In this document: piece after piece, positions 23,533-34,223 of the stretch | Numbering within the stretch: position 1 is the first letter of the stretch | Layout: each line of letters opens with the position of its first letter | Source of the DNA: Perkinsus chesapeaki | Taxonomy: Eukaryota > Perkinsozoa > Perkinsida > Perkinsidae | Length of the DNA: 64,000 nucleotides | Reading direction: 5' to 3' | Assembly (NCBI GenBank): GCA_013115145.1 | Contig: JAAPAO010000020.1 | Coordinates: 68,811 to 132,810, forward strand | Position numbers and translations under genes: made by a program | Notes under the pieces: model-generated | The model's input: only the letters and a program-made list of their open reading frames with translations | Database searches by the model: none | Told to the model about the DNA's origin: nothing

Positions 23533-23893
23533 GATGGATTATGATGGCCATAAGTTTCCTAAGAGGGAGGTTAGTGTTAGCGTAACCTACAGCTAGTAGG
23601 CTCCTGTCACAGGGGTTGTCCAGGTACTTTGTCTCTTCACCACGGAGTTAGTAGCTCTGTCTGTCAGGTACCAGTAACGTATCGTAAAAGCCCTCCCTTC
23701 GATCCATGTTGACATGACTCGTTCATCCCGCCCCCCCCCCCTCCCCCCAGATCCATCGATTGTTATCATAAATAGTGCTCTAGTGTAGAGTAGCGTCTAG
23801 ACGTTCACTTCTTCTTTCATTACCAATATTACGTTTTCAGCAACTGCTATTGCGTTGCCAGTGTCTCACTGTAATTCAGTTTACTGTTATCCT
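23533..23893. other. Intergenic region with a poly-C tract
   Basis: About 360 bp. The only notable element is a C-rich run at 23731-23748 (eleven C, one T, six C), able to form a G-quadruplex on the other strand. No gene seen. Confidence 0.4.
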
Positions 23894-26424
23894 ATGCCTG
23901 GTCGTCTGCCAGCTCCTCAGCGATTGTCTCGGACAGGAGCCTCCTCATCGATCATGTTTGGGAAGCTGAGGAGGCCGCCCATCCCCGAGCCTTTGGGGAA
24001 CTCTACCGGCGTTCGATTGAGAGGTGATTCTCACAATAGTGGCAAAATAGGGTTTCCATACGGAAATTTCCTTAGTTCATTGGAAATGAAAGCTGCTTTT
24101 GAATGCCGAGGACATGGCTTCAACTTGCCCGCAGGATGGTGTAGTGCATTTTCTGCTGCTTGCAGTTCCTCCGACGCAATACGCCAACGATGTTGGTCGG
24201 TTCACTAGAACAGACAGTCGTGACCACTACCAGGATATCGGTCTGGTGAGGAGCTATGTCAGGGTGGATACCTTATCGAAGTGATGTTAGATGAACACGT
24301 TGCAGCTGGAAACATTCATTGGGGACCTCGGCCATCGACAGAAGAGGGAGAAAGATGGTATGAAAGTATTTAAGGAATGGAGTCGAGTATTGGCGAGGAT
24401 GAAGGAGCTTGGTAGGAGGCAAGATGTTACCGAGGCTCTCAGAAGGTTGAGGGTGATCAGGCCCGGCTGTCTCGGCGGTGTCTACGGTAAGGTTGGTGAA
24501 GCATCTGTCGGTGGGTTCAAGAGACCTGCCGCCAGTAGAGGAACTTATACAAGCTTTGGAAGCTTGTCTGTTATGTCAAGATCATTTGGAGTATTCACAA
24601 CAATGGTTTAGTCTTGGAACTGTCAGTCGGTAATAGGGATATATAACGGGGATAATACTTAGAGCTCTGGGGTACTGTTGTTGGGCATTAGCTCGCAAAA
24701 TGACGAAAATGAACTCAACGACGTCGGCAACCCTCCAATCTGGCCGGTTAACTGTAAGCTATAAATTTGCTGGTTCCCGACGACTCACCGTGATCGAGAA
24801 CCCCGAGCTCGCAGATCGGTTGTTTGGGGATTAGTGGCTTACCTTGGAGCGTTCGGGCGGGGAGTTGTGAGTGTTTGTGGGTTTAATAGGTTCAGTTTGC
24901 ATTTGGCGAAGTTGTGCTCTTCCTCCTCTTCCTACAGTAAGGATGACAGAAAGCGCCTATTGAGGTGTAGTACAGTGGATAGGGTAAGTTACCCTTCCAG
25001 TTAGCTGTTAAGTTGTAAAGTGTGCATTCAGATAGGTCACATTATAGAGGTGAAAATTCGAGAGCACATGTCGACTGCCAGGGGGGATAAGGTGGTGTTG
25101 AAGCCCAGGTAGGGCGGCGTGGGAGTGTTGAAGGGGCCCTAGCTTGGTGGTAGGGTGGTATCTAAGCTGTGCTTGGCGATGGCTCTATTGGAGAGGTATA
25201 GCGATATGGAAGCATGGAGGGGGCTTATGCTTGTGATAACGTCGTGTGTGAGGGATATGGACCAGGAGCATGTAAGTGAGGCTCTTAGCGCTCTGCATTA
25301 GTACCATTCTGCGATTCTGAAGCCGTTTGGAGTCAGTTCCTTTGTCGCTCGATGAGAGGGTTCTGGCCTATCGCTGGGCTGGTTATTCAGGTACAGCACT
25401 GCTCGTATGCTATATATAGGCTTTTGTCTCAAATGATTGATGGGAGTAGTGGAGTGGTTGATAAGATGATAGCAGAGGAAGGTGTTGAAGTTAATGCAAA
25501 GCTAGCTAATCAAGCAAGAGCACTGTTGCCAATGGCTAAGCATCCTAGGAATCTAATTAATATATTGGTATCATGTGATAGGATAACAAAGGCAATCGGG
25601 GGGAGAGGGTCGAATGGCTTCTGGCTTCTTTACACCAGTTGTTTTATTTCCGCAAGGTCCTCTGTAGCTTCTCTTGTCGGAAGAGGCTGTTGCGGTCTTA
25701 TTAATAGAAGCTTCAACGTTAATAATACTACTCGTAGCGTCTCCTCCTGTTGGTAGAACTTTGAGCTGCTGGGTGTCTCCATATTATTGTATAGGGGATA
25801 TATAGCAGTCTCCAAGGGTTTATTATTACATCGTATTAGGTAGCGTTCCTGCGGTGGAGTATAGTAGGTCAAACAAGAGATGTGCAGCTACTAGTGGATG
25901 CCTCTCGAAGGATTATTGCAGCGGCCGGAGACGGTAGGTTGGAAGTGTTGGTGGAGCCAGTGGTAGCTGCTGGCAGATTTGGATAGTATCTTTGCCGAAT
26001 GCAGCGCAATGGACATCCTAAGGGTCTCTACGGTGTTACTGCCGCACGAGGAATTAGGGGAGTTGATGAAAAGTTGTAAGTCTTAGCGGAGCGAAGCTGA
26101 CGGATTCAATTTGTTGTAGTGCTGAGGAAGGCATGGCAGCAAGCTGTTGAGAGGGGTCCACGGCCGCCTGACAGTGCAGTGAGGAAGGCCGAGAGTATAT
26201 TAGAAATGAATTGTGGAATAACAATGCATGCAGTTTCGGAGGGTGTAGATGTTTCCTGTTTGGCGAGCTTCGAGTTGACCTGCTGCGGTGTTGGCATTTG
26301 CTCGTCAGTATTGGTTTTATTAATGGATCGCCGAAGGGCAGTGAGGAAGCGAGTGGAGTATCTGTGTAAAGTAATTCGGAGGAGTTCAAAGGATATTAGG
26401 AAGGATAAGAAGGGGGAAGAGTAA
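23894..26424 (+). CDS. Helical protein with possible organellar leader, function unknown
   Basis: Unrecognised. The first exon, MPGRLPAPQRLSRTGASSSI, is basic and rich in hydroxyl residues, like a mitochondrial or plastid leader. Later exons are short amphipathic helices: VVHFLLLAVPPTQYANDVGR (about 24140), EWSRVLARMKELGRR (about 24380), ERYSDMEAWRGLMLVITSCV (about 25200), LANQARALLPMAKHPRNLIN (about 25510), FAECSAMDILRVSTVLLPHE (about 25990) and LRKAWQQAVERGPRPPDSAV (about 26120). The pattern of hydrophobic helix pairs, with a phrase like KHPRNLINILVSCDRI, resembles the helical repeats in FAST/RAP and octotricopeptide RNA-binding proteins, but I see no RAP domain at its end. Several exon junctions are unresolved and the stop at 26424 is tentative. 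It could be more than one gene. Confidence 0.4.
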
Positions 26425-26762
26425 TAAGAAGGGATTTCAGGCGAAGCTGTGCTTCTACTTGCTGGGGAGTATGGGGTTTGTCTCACTGTTTTATAGACCG
26501 TATTTGATAGTCAATGCTTGTAACTGTCCGATTTCACTGAGCTTCAGTCCGCGGTCAGCATCTAAGGTGGGTTTATTAAGCTCACAGCCGGTATGGATTG
26601 AAGCGACTTGCCGTGGCTGATGATTTGCACTGCCCGTTTGTTCTTCCTGTACAGTCCCTATGTTGATTATCATTATCTCAGTTTACAACTCATTCCCATA
26701 GATATGCATAATATACCTATTGGAATAGGTATCATTACACCAGGTCTGATCATTAGACTCTA
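26425..26762. other. Intergenic or 5' leader region
   Basis: About 340 bp between the helical-protein gene and the phosphatase. No motif recognised; part of it may be an unrecognised first exon of the phosphatase. Confidence 0.3.
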
Positions 26763-28060
26763 ATGCACGTTGAAACGCCATTGGGCGCATTCCGTTTTAC
26801 TATCTATATCACCTTATACTATAGCAGCTAACTGTTGCAAACTGTATAACGGTCTTGTCTTAGTTGTCTCCTTCAGGACCTCCATTACGGCCACTCTGGA
26901 CGTGGAGACCTTCCTAAAAGGCCTTAATGAGTTGGAGCCTTTCTCTGCCACCGAGGTGTAGGTCTGCCTCCTTCCCCTCTCGAGCATTCATGTTGCTAGT
27001 TATTGCTCTGATAGCGGTTGTAAAGTGTACGTCGGTGGCCTCGATGATGCCTGTCAGTTTGAGGATCTCAAGCAGCGCAATGTCGGCACGGTAATCAACT
27101 GTGCAGGAGCTCAGTGTAGCAGAATTGGCGGGGCTCTGTGGCAGTGTGAATGGTTGTAGGTGCTCTGGCTCGCCTTCAAGCGGATGTTATTGGCGGTTCG
27201 AATCCATATAAGGGAATACGCTTTGATGGGGGATGCTATAGGGAGAAGTTGGGCGCTTATGTTGAGTAATTTGGGGAAGGAGTGGTATGAAATAAGACAG
27301 TACGTATTGGTAGGTATTTATCGATCGCAGCAGAGGACGCGACACGCTATCCGATAGATAAGCACTTTAAAGAGGTAAGCAAGGGTCGGAGGGGGATGTA
27401 TGCTAATTGTTGAGCTCAAGTCATTCGGAATTGTAATGCCGCCTTGAAGAGCTTGTTTGAGGGAAATATGGTATAAATAATAATATCACATTCTATCTAG
27501 CATTAATGGCTTATGGTGCATCTAGGTATCGGAATGTCTGGACAAGGTTATGTCGGTTGGTGAGCACTCCGTGCTGATTCACTGTATGCAAGGATATAAT
27601 AGAAGTTGTGCGTTGCTTTGCAGCTGGCTTTGTGGAGGTCTCAATGGTCCAAGGCTGGTAGTAATCTCTGGGCTTAAGTCTGTGAGTCTAAGGACTCGTT
27701 TTAGAGTCTGTGTGAAGCGGTGGAGCTGATAGCGTCGAGAAGAGAGTATGTACTGAGCAATAGAGGCTTTCTGGCCAAGCTGGTCGAAGCCTATTGGCCA
27801 CCGGACGACATTGAGATAAAGAGCAGCATAGGTGAGAAAAATGCCCAAGGTGGGGATCGAACCTGGGACCATGTTTATCAGGCCCTTGCGTTAATCTCTA
27901 TGAACAAATCAGCGAAGCTCCTCTTAATCTAATTGGTGAAGTTAAGGAGTGTGTAGCGGCCGACCCAGCAACCACTGATGGGCCGTCTGTGGGGAAGAAG
28001 GCTCTGTCGAGGTTCGCACAGAGCAGAAGAATGAGAAAACAAATCGAACAAGAAAGTTGA
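26763..28060 (+). CDS. Dual-specificity protein phosphatase
   Basis: Cysteine phosphatase acting on phospho-Tyr/Ser/Thr proteins. Exons joined in phase give DVETFLKGLNELEPFSATEV, KVYVGGLDDACQFEDLKQRN, VGTVINCAG, EWYEIRQYVLVEDATRYPID (general-acid loop region), KHFKEVIRNCNAALKSLFEG, VSECLDKVMSVGEHSVLIHC and then the active site HCMQGYNRS (27580-27606), matching HCX5R with catalytic Cys and Arg present. The tail has CEAVELIASRREYVLSNRGF, the usual helix and RRxxxxxNxGF motif of this family, and ends RRMRKQIEQES-stop at 28060. Two introns hold tRNA-like T-arms (one around 27195, one at 27832-27881). One intron may be only about 20 bp (near 27310-27330). The first exon and exact start are uncertain. 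Confidence 0.82.
27195..27205 (+). repeat. B-box-like sequence in a phosphatase intron
   Basis: GGTTCGAATCC, a perfect match to the Pol III B-box consensus, lies between the exon ending in INCAG and the exon containing EWYEIRQY. Upstream GGCTCGCCTTCAAGCGG could be remains of an anticodon arm. No confident A-box. Confidence 0.45.
27832..27881 (-). repeat. 50-bp phosphatase intron with tRNA-like 3' half
   Basis: GT-AG intron with correct phase (KSSI | GPCV). On the reverse strand it reads GGTCCCAGGTTCGATCCCC, typical of a tRNA variable loop plus T-arm. The same core (GGTC-CAGGTTCGATCCC with one difference) occurs reversed at 28253-28272. Confidence 0.55.
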
Positions 28061-28254
28061 TGGGCAAACTTCGCAATGGAAACTAAATAAGTTGCAGGGG
28101 TTGTAACTCGGTGATCTGAGGGAAGTGTGGTATGAATTACCGATGTTTAGTGGGAAGTGGACTTGTTGGTGCTACTGTTGTTCTCCTGCATTAAGCTGGT
28201 ACAGCTCTAAAACGTAACGATAATATGTCGGTGTTTTTGTGTTTGTAGCTGCCA

Positions 28255-28265
28255 GGGATCGAACC
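28255..28265 (-). repeat. B-box-like sequence in the leader of the DUF4833 gene
   Basis: Reverse strand reads GGTTCGATCCC, flanked by ACA and TGG so that four of five T-stem pairs form. It lies 42 bp before the start codon in a stretch that ends TTATAG, so it may sit in a leader intron or outron. Confidence 0.45.
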
Positions 28266-28306
28266 TGTGACCTTGTTAGATTGTTAAGCTTGTTATAGTT
28301 GAAGAC

Positions 28307-29709
28307 ATGTCCGTTCTGAAAGTTTTTGAGCCAGCTCCTGATGCGACTGGCTTTGACCCCTCCAAGCCCGTTTCACTCCACAATATGATACCGGTAATAA
28401 TAATGAGCATCGGAGAGCGTCCGACCTCTCCTCTGTGCACATTCACGTACCTAGGATAAAATATCGCTCCCAGCCTAGCCCTCAGCGATATCTACCATAC
28501 CGGTGTTTGGACTTATTACTTAGTTTTAAACATTATTATAATGATAATTCTTTACCGTATTGGATATACGGTGGATGAGTGGAATACTGCTATAAATCCT
28601 TGGTACTGACTAGGCGGCTGCTGTTGCTCGCTGCAGCTGTTAAGGGCCTTAACGCAATACCGTAATCCTATCCAGTAGCCTTATCTTAAGGCTCTGTTAA
28701 GTGCTAAAGCGATGATGAATTCACGGTTTTACATTAATGCTCATCGGATGGATAATATATAGTATTGTGATCATAGTCATAGATAAGCCTCCGGCATAAG
28801 TATACGTTCATTTGCCTTTGTCCCAGTATGTTTGAAGTTGCTGCTGCGCTGTTGCTCTCGGTTGTTAGATTGCCCTTGTGATGTAGTATTGGTTTCCAGG
28901 CACCCCATGACTCGCCTGCTTTAATTTCAAGACAGCAAAAGTTGTATGACCAAGAGGCTATGGTTTTTATTATCACTAGAAATAAGAATGACAACACTGT
29001 GTGCTACCGGTAGCCGTGGAGGGGCGGGGGGGGGGGAATCTCACCGCAGCGAGGTTTACTTAGAGCGAAGTTTTCGAGTCCTGGAGTGCTGAATAAAGAT
29101 GAGCCGATTGAGGCTTATTGGATGGACTTTGTTAAATACAAGGACCCGGAGATGAATGAACAGAAGTGCCGAAGTGATCTCATCTGGATAGAGAAGAAGA
29201 TGGCCTATGGCATCTCAGCCACACCGACGGACAAGGCGTAAGAGGGAAGGTTGTAGTGGAGGAAGTCAGCTCATTCAGGAACCGATACAAGCTGCATTTA
29301 GTGGCACTTCCCTCGAGGGATGTGTATCTTGTTGTTGATAAGGATGGTCGCCCGAGAGCGGAGACGGAGTATAAGGGAAAAACTGTCTACTTGTTAAGGT
29401 AGAACGATCGACGAGTTGTGGAATTACGTTTGAAAGCCTGAGCCGGGATATGCTGTTATATATCAGTGTAGCTCACTTTACAATTGCGGAAGGGAATAGT
29501 GGTGTGTGTCGATAATGCTGAAGGTGGTTGTCAGGATATATGTGGAAGCTAAGGAGAATATGATAGGAGTGCCGACAGTCAGATGGGTTAATGTTCATTG
29601 TCTCGATCCTGAAACTGGTCGGGAGGTAATAGGGCAAGAGCATCATCCTCTCGGTCTCATGTGGCAAGAGCGTTCCGTAATGTTATTTTCATCGAATCAT
29701 TTTGCTTAG
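28307..29709 (+). CDS. DUF4833-domain protein
   Basis: Member of an uncharacterised domain family found in many protists and bacteria. Exon 1 from the ATG at 28307: MSVLKVFEPAPDATGFDPSK. The domain begins at about 28920 with EAMVFIITRNKNDNTVCYR, matching the family's opening IFxIxRNKNxNxVCY. It continues AKFSSPGVLNKDEPIEAYWM (phase-correct splice with acceptor at 29058), then KMAYGISAT, SSFRNRYKLHLVALPSRDVY, VVDKDGRPRAETEYKGKTVY and RIYVEAKENMIGVPTVRWVN, ending near GREVIGQEH. The stop at 29709 assumes read-through of the last exon. One intron (29010-29057) holds a long G run. The intron after ATPTDK appears to have a GC donor or another irregular site. Function unknown. Confidence 0.75.
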
Positions 29710-30058
29710 TTCTTCTACATGGCTATTGGTCGTCTTCATCAGTAGGTAGATCTACTAGAGTACGTATTCTCGTTTATCAAGTATTACTTTATATGGTCTT
29801 TGAAGCGGTATTCGATATTCCGGAGGAGTCTGTAATTTGCGAAAAACCTTACGGCTTGAACAGTAGAGCAGCTTAATGCATTTCAGATTGTCGAGAAGAT
29901 AAAGCCTTGAGCGTGTTGTTAGCTCAACGAGGCAGCTAGTTTTATCCATCATATAAGACAGAGGTTTGACTGGACTTCCTTTCTTTTATCCTGTCCTGGG
30001 GTGTTGAGTTGTATTATTAGCTCTTGTTCGATGGTGCTCAGCTTTTGCCCTATTTTTA
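29710..30058. other. Intergenic region
   Basis: About 350 bp between the DUF4833 and BTB genes. A plus-strand frame (to 29876) shows no family match. Nothing else seen. Confidence 0.3.
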
Positions 30059-31511
30059 ATGGAGGAGGGTGATTGTATATTTCACAAAGTAAAACCGAGT
30101 AGTAGTATTGTCAACAGCCCATCGGGGATGACCACCCGATCGAGCAGCCCGGCGGTCCCTCGAGGAGGCTACAGAGTGGTGGAGGTGTCCGGCCGGCCCT
30201 TTGCTATTGAGGCGTCATGGCTGAGGCCATATGAGAGCTCTAAGTTGTATGATACTATATTCAACCAGCCAGCTGATGAGAGTGGTGTGGTGGATATAGT
30301 ATCTGATACTGTGCTGTTTGGTATCGTGGTCGATTGGTTACGTACGGGAATGGTACAGGTGCCGCCGGAGATAAGAGAGGAGGATGTTGAGGCTGAATTC
30401 GAGTAGGACGGTTTTAGGGGCTTGCATGGTTTAGTGGTGATGACATTTACTAGGCATTCGGGGGAGTTCGAAATGTATATTTGGTTGTATCGGCTGATTG
30501 CCGAATAGATCACCTTAGCGTTATAAAATCCAATATTTTGCTAGGAGTATGTTAACTGATGTCGTGGTGGTGTTAAGGAGTCGAAACGATGTATTGCTAA
30601 CATACTTTAGTGTGGCTTGCCACCACAGCACCCTGCACTGAGGAACTGAAACATATTACCGTAGGTCTATTTGGCTTTATTAGGCGTATTGTATATGTCG
30701 AGAAAGATGCATGTGCATTACTATCTTAAAAGAATGCCCTGTTTGACTGTCGAGAGAGGGGTTTCAATCAACCTGTATAGTATCTTGCATGTTAGATGGT
30801 TTAGATTCCTTGGGCTGCCTTATCCCCCATCAACTAGCGTATGCCGAGAACCACTCGACTTGGAGACTATGAGATATGCATTGAAGGACATGGTGCAGCG
30901 AGCAACAGATGAAGCTGATGCATACTGCAAGGTGATCCGTGGGAAAGTTGGTATGAAAAGGACAGGAAATGTTTTGTTAGGAAAATAACGAAGTTGACTC
31001 GGAGCTTGTGGTGCTTGTTATTGTGAGGGAAGTGGTCGAGAGAGCTGTCACCACATCCCATTGGGTTGGTATAAGTATGGCAGATCTGCCCAAACGCTTG
31101 TGGGAGGTGAGTCGTTTTAGCCTAATGGCAGAGTGGCTGGTTTTATTGCCGAAGGGCGCGGGTTCGAATCCCATTACTTTCATTTTTTTAGGTTCTCCAT
31201 TCAGTAACCCCCGAGGCCAGTGAGGTTATAGCAGATCGTATAAGTGACACTCTCTCTACCGATTACGGGCTCAAAGTGAAATCTGTGAAGTACTGGGAAG
31301 CCCGGCTAGATGGATCCTCTCGCATGCCTCCTTCCTTGCCAGATTGGATTTCCGTCCGTTCGAGGAGGTTCCAGAGGCCTCCAGCCAATGCGATTGCTGT
31401 GGCTGTGAAGTCGGAGATGATTCTAATGTAAGCTGCTCGGAGAGTGAAATAGCTGATTGGTTGTTATCTAGTGGAACGAGACACCGTCGGCGGACGAGGA
31501 GGAGGCGGTGA
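30059..31511 (+). CDS. BTB/POZ protein of KCTD (T1) type
   Basis: BTB domains of this kind assemble into oligomers and often act as Cullin-3 adaptors. The N-terminus (MEEGDCIFHKVKPSSSIVNS) is followed by VVEVSGRPFAIEASWLRPYE, SSKLYDTIFNQPADESGVVD and IVVDWLRTGMVQVPPEIREE, matching the KCTD pattern of FxxxxLxxxPxSxLxxxF, then ID and FxxxLxxLRxGxxxxP. After a roughly 400-bp intron the reading resumes FLGLPYPPSTSVCREPLDLE (FxGI/L helix), then LVVLVIVREVVERAVTTSHW, an 85-bp tRNA-like intron, and VLHSVTPEASEVIADRISDT and YGLKVKSVKYWEARLDGSSR. The end is uncertain: 31511 (basic tail) or 31657 if another exon is used. The C-terminal half matches nothing I know. Confidence 0.72.
30427..30474 (+). repeat. 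tRNA-like sequence in the large BTB intron
   Basis: TGGTTTAGTGG at 30427-30437 is a perfect A-box (TRGYNNANNNG). A degenerate B-box, AGTTCGAAAT, follows at 30465-30474. The order and spacing fit a decayed tRNA gene or tRNA-derived SINE head. The intron runs from about 30405 to 30803. Confidence 0.5.
31107..31191 (+). repeat. 85-bp intron that is almost wholly a tRNA-like unit
   Basis: The intron has phase-0 GT-AG borders (KRLWE | VLHSV). Inside it: A-box TGGCAGAGTGG (31126-31136, perfect), a 3-bp D-stem (CAG/CTG) around AGTGG, B-box GGTTCGAATCC (31161-31171, perfect) with G-C pairs flanking the T-loop, and a seven-T run at 31183-31189, a standard Pol III stop, directly before the acceptor AG. 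The acceptor stem does not pair and the anticodon region is about six bases short, so it does not encode a normal tRNA. It could still be a Pol III transcription unit. Confidence 0.6.
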
Positions 31512-31921
31512 GAAGTCGGGACCGGTGTGATAGGAGGTCTATAGAAGCCTATCAACGCGATAGGTTTAATGTTACAGCACCTTTCGAAGAGACTATGGAT
31601 TGGTGCTACGCTTGTTTACATAAATTTTATCCAGCTGTAAGTATTGAACTTTGCTGAGGAGGATAAGCGGCGGTCATCACGGGAATGTATACCGTAATAG
31701 AGCGGACTGCTAACGCCTTTCTTCTTGGTGTATTATTCTCGAATGATTAAATGTTTCCAAAACTCTAGGATTGCCAAGTCGATTAGAAGTTGTTGTAGCG
31801 TCATCGTCCTGCTACAGCCTGCTAGGTGTCCTTCGCTTCTATCCACCAGGCTTCCACTTTGTTACTCTGCTTCTTGCGTGAGTGGTCAATTGGTCGCGGA
31901 GTGGTAGCCGGAGTTTTTGTG

Positions 31922-34223
31922 ATGTTCCGGCATAGTGCCCCACGTCTCGGCCGGGGAGGTATCTTCCATGCCCGGATTCGAACCACAGAGGCGTTCATGC
32001 TGCGAGCTGTGAAATATGAGGCTCGTTTGAAACAGTAAGGAGTGTTGCCGCTCACTCATTCGGCTGGAAGTGGGACCTTGTTGAGGTACGCAATCAACAA
32101 GCACAATAGAAGGTTCAGGAGTTGGGCTCAGCAAAGGGTTCGCCAATACAGGCTGGCCACGGTAATATGGGATGAAGGGGACATCCAGGTTGTAGCTTAC
32201 GTAAGGTAAACACTAAGCCTCGCAGGACCTCGGGGGTGAGGATAGGTTCCTAGTGTGTGGAAAATAAGTTATTAGTTCAAATAGAAACATCAAGTGCATT
32301 CCTTGTGGGACGTTCCAGTCTTCTCTGTGGCTCGCTGGTAGCATATCAGTATAAACATAGGCTAACCAGCTTGGAGTGGAAGTGGGGATCTCGGTGCCCA
32401 GTAGGATGGGCCTTGGTGTCATTTGTAAATTACTGAGCCTGAACAAGTATGTCATTCTCCTAGAGTCATGTTAGGATACACTTGTCTACCATTCCAGCGT
32501 TCGTTTAGGCGGTTACAGTGACCACGGACCCGGGGCTGATGGACGCCCCTTATCTTGCCGCTGCCATACAGAAGGCAGCGTCATTAAGGAAGCATGATGT
32601 GAAGCTTTGGAGGGGCTTCACTGTGAGGTTGATGGAGATATTAGACCAGATACCACCGGAGCATATTGGGTAGGGGTCTGTGAGGTACATGGGTGATGGT
32701 GAGGGGCAGGTACGTCCTGTGGGGCTATGGTAAGGCATTGTATCTGCCACCTAACGCTAAGGAGGTCTATCTTAAGCTGTTTGATAGAGTACGAGAACTT
32801 TTACCACAGTTATCGAGCCATGCTATAATGGCAACACTGTGGGCGATGAAAAGAGTGCAGATTCAACCGGTAGTAGTAGGAGGAGGATGAGGGAGACGGG
32901 GGGGGGGCACGGGCGAAACCACATACTAGTGCCTGGTATCATTGTGTGTGCAAAGTGCATGAATAAATACCAGATAGCTGGAAATAATAAATAGACAAGT
33001 TACTGGATGCAAGCGGCTTCGTGAAAGAATGAGCCTCAGAAAGCGTTTGTAAATTCTGATGGGCGATTCCGATTGGGCTTCACCTTGTGTCAATCTCGCG
33101 TACTCTTGTTTAACCTATACGTGTGGGACCGAGGAAGGGAATTGTATCGGGGTAGGTTGTTATCTATCACTCTCCTCAGCACAAGTCGGACTTGATGGAG
33201 TTTGCCAAGCATGTGATGGAGAGGAGAGATAGCATACGACCGACGGATTTCTGCAAAGTAAAAGGTCGAAGCTCGGGGGCGCGCTGAAGCTCGCATGGCA
33301 ATCTCTCAGATAGCCAATTGCCTTGCCTTTTTTGGCACCGGCAAGCACAACAGTGGGTTCAGGAAACAGTTCTCTGAAGTAGCACAGAGCAAGTACGATG
33401 AGGAGCTCTTCGCCCAGGGTTTCCGGGCAGTAGTGAGTCCTATCGCAATGTAAGCTGTAGCCGAGGGCCACTGTGGGAGAGGTTGGTTAGATACAACCTG
33501 TGGAACGATAGTATGCGAGGATACGTTCTTGAAAGGTAGGAGGCTTATAGGGGTATGGGATCAGTCGGAAGGCAGGTTTAGACGTATACAGCAGACAGCT
33601 CGACCGAATCACCTTCACGCTGCGTATCTATCAGCGGTCATATGTAGAGTACACCACTCTAAGGTAGCAGTGGTAGTATTGGGATGGACTTAGCAGTCTT
33701 GCCAGGTATGGTTTGATCTGTCGGTGCCTTGTCGCCAGTTCTATACTCGCCTTTCGATGAGACACATACCGTAGCGTGCTCCACTATAGGGTTCCGTTTG
33801 TACACAGTGTTTAAGGTACGGTAATATAAAGCCAAGCCCGCTGCATCAGGACGTGTCGAATCACTTGGCTGAGCTGCAAGTGACGCATAGGAACTCATTT
33901 CGATGGGGTAAGTACCACTCCGGTTGCTGCAGCTGGTGGTTGGCTGGAGGTCGGCATTCCAGGGCCCTTCGCGATCGATATAGGCATCGAGTCTAATGAG
34001 GTGCACGGTACGGAAGACTTCGGGGATGACCGTAAAAAATGCATCTTCATCGATGGGCCGTCACAGTTCTACTTTGGAACGAACGAGTAGGAGGGTTGAT
34101 GGTCTGCTGAGTAGCCGACGTGTTGGTAGGTATCTTGAGTCGGTAAAGATGTACCATTCGACATTATCCTCTCTGGGATGGATGGTCTACCGAGTGCATT
34201 GGAGCGAATGGGCTAAGACGTAG
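31922..34223 (+). CDS. RAP-domain protein with helical repeats, probably organellar RNA-binding
   Basis: RAP proteins act in mitochondrial or plastid RNA and ribosome metabolism. The start MFRHSAPRLGRG (31922) is a basic, acid-free leader typical of mitochondrial import. The next exons are KYEARLKQ, YAINKHNRRFRSWAQQRVRQ and LATVIWDEGDIQVVAY. The middle carries helical repeats: LAAAIQKAASLRKHDVKLWR, YVLWGYGKALYLPPNAKEVY, LPQLSSHAIMATLWAMKRVQ, DLMEFAKHVMERRDSIRPTD and IANCLAFFGTGKHNSGFRKQ. The C-terminus is a RAP domain: FAIDIGIESNE, KCIFIDGPSQFYFGTNE, then SVKMYHSTLSSLGWMVYRVH and WSEWAK, ending AKT-stop at 34223. The IDG and GWxVxRVxWxEW signatures are clear. The first intron (31959-32006) contains a reversed tRNA-like T-arm. 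Middle exon borders are partly unresolved. Confidence 0.8.
31959..32006 (-). repeat. 48-bp first intron of the RAP gene with tRNA-like T-arm
   Basis: GT-AG intron, phase 1 (GRG | AVKYE). The reverse strand reads GTGGTTCGAATCCGGG across 31987-31972, a perfect B-box with partial T-stem pairing. No A-box. Confidence 0.5.

Noticed and set aside
27515-27545. Frame reading VHLGIGMSGQ, which looked like a dead phosphatase P-loop
   Set aside because: No acceptor gives this frame; the phase-correct exon reads VSECLDKV and leads to the real active site HCMQGYNRS 40 bp further on.
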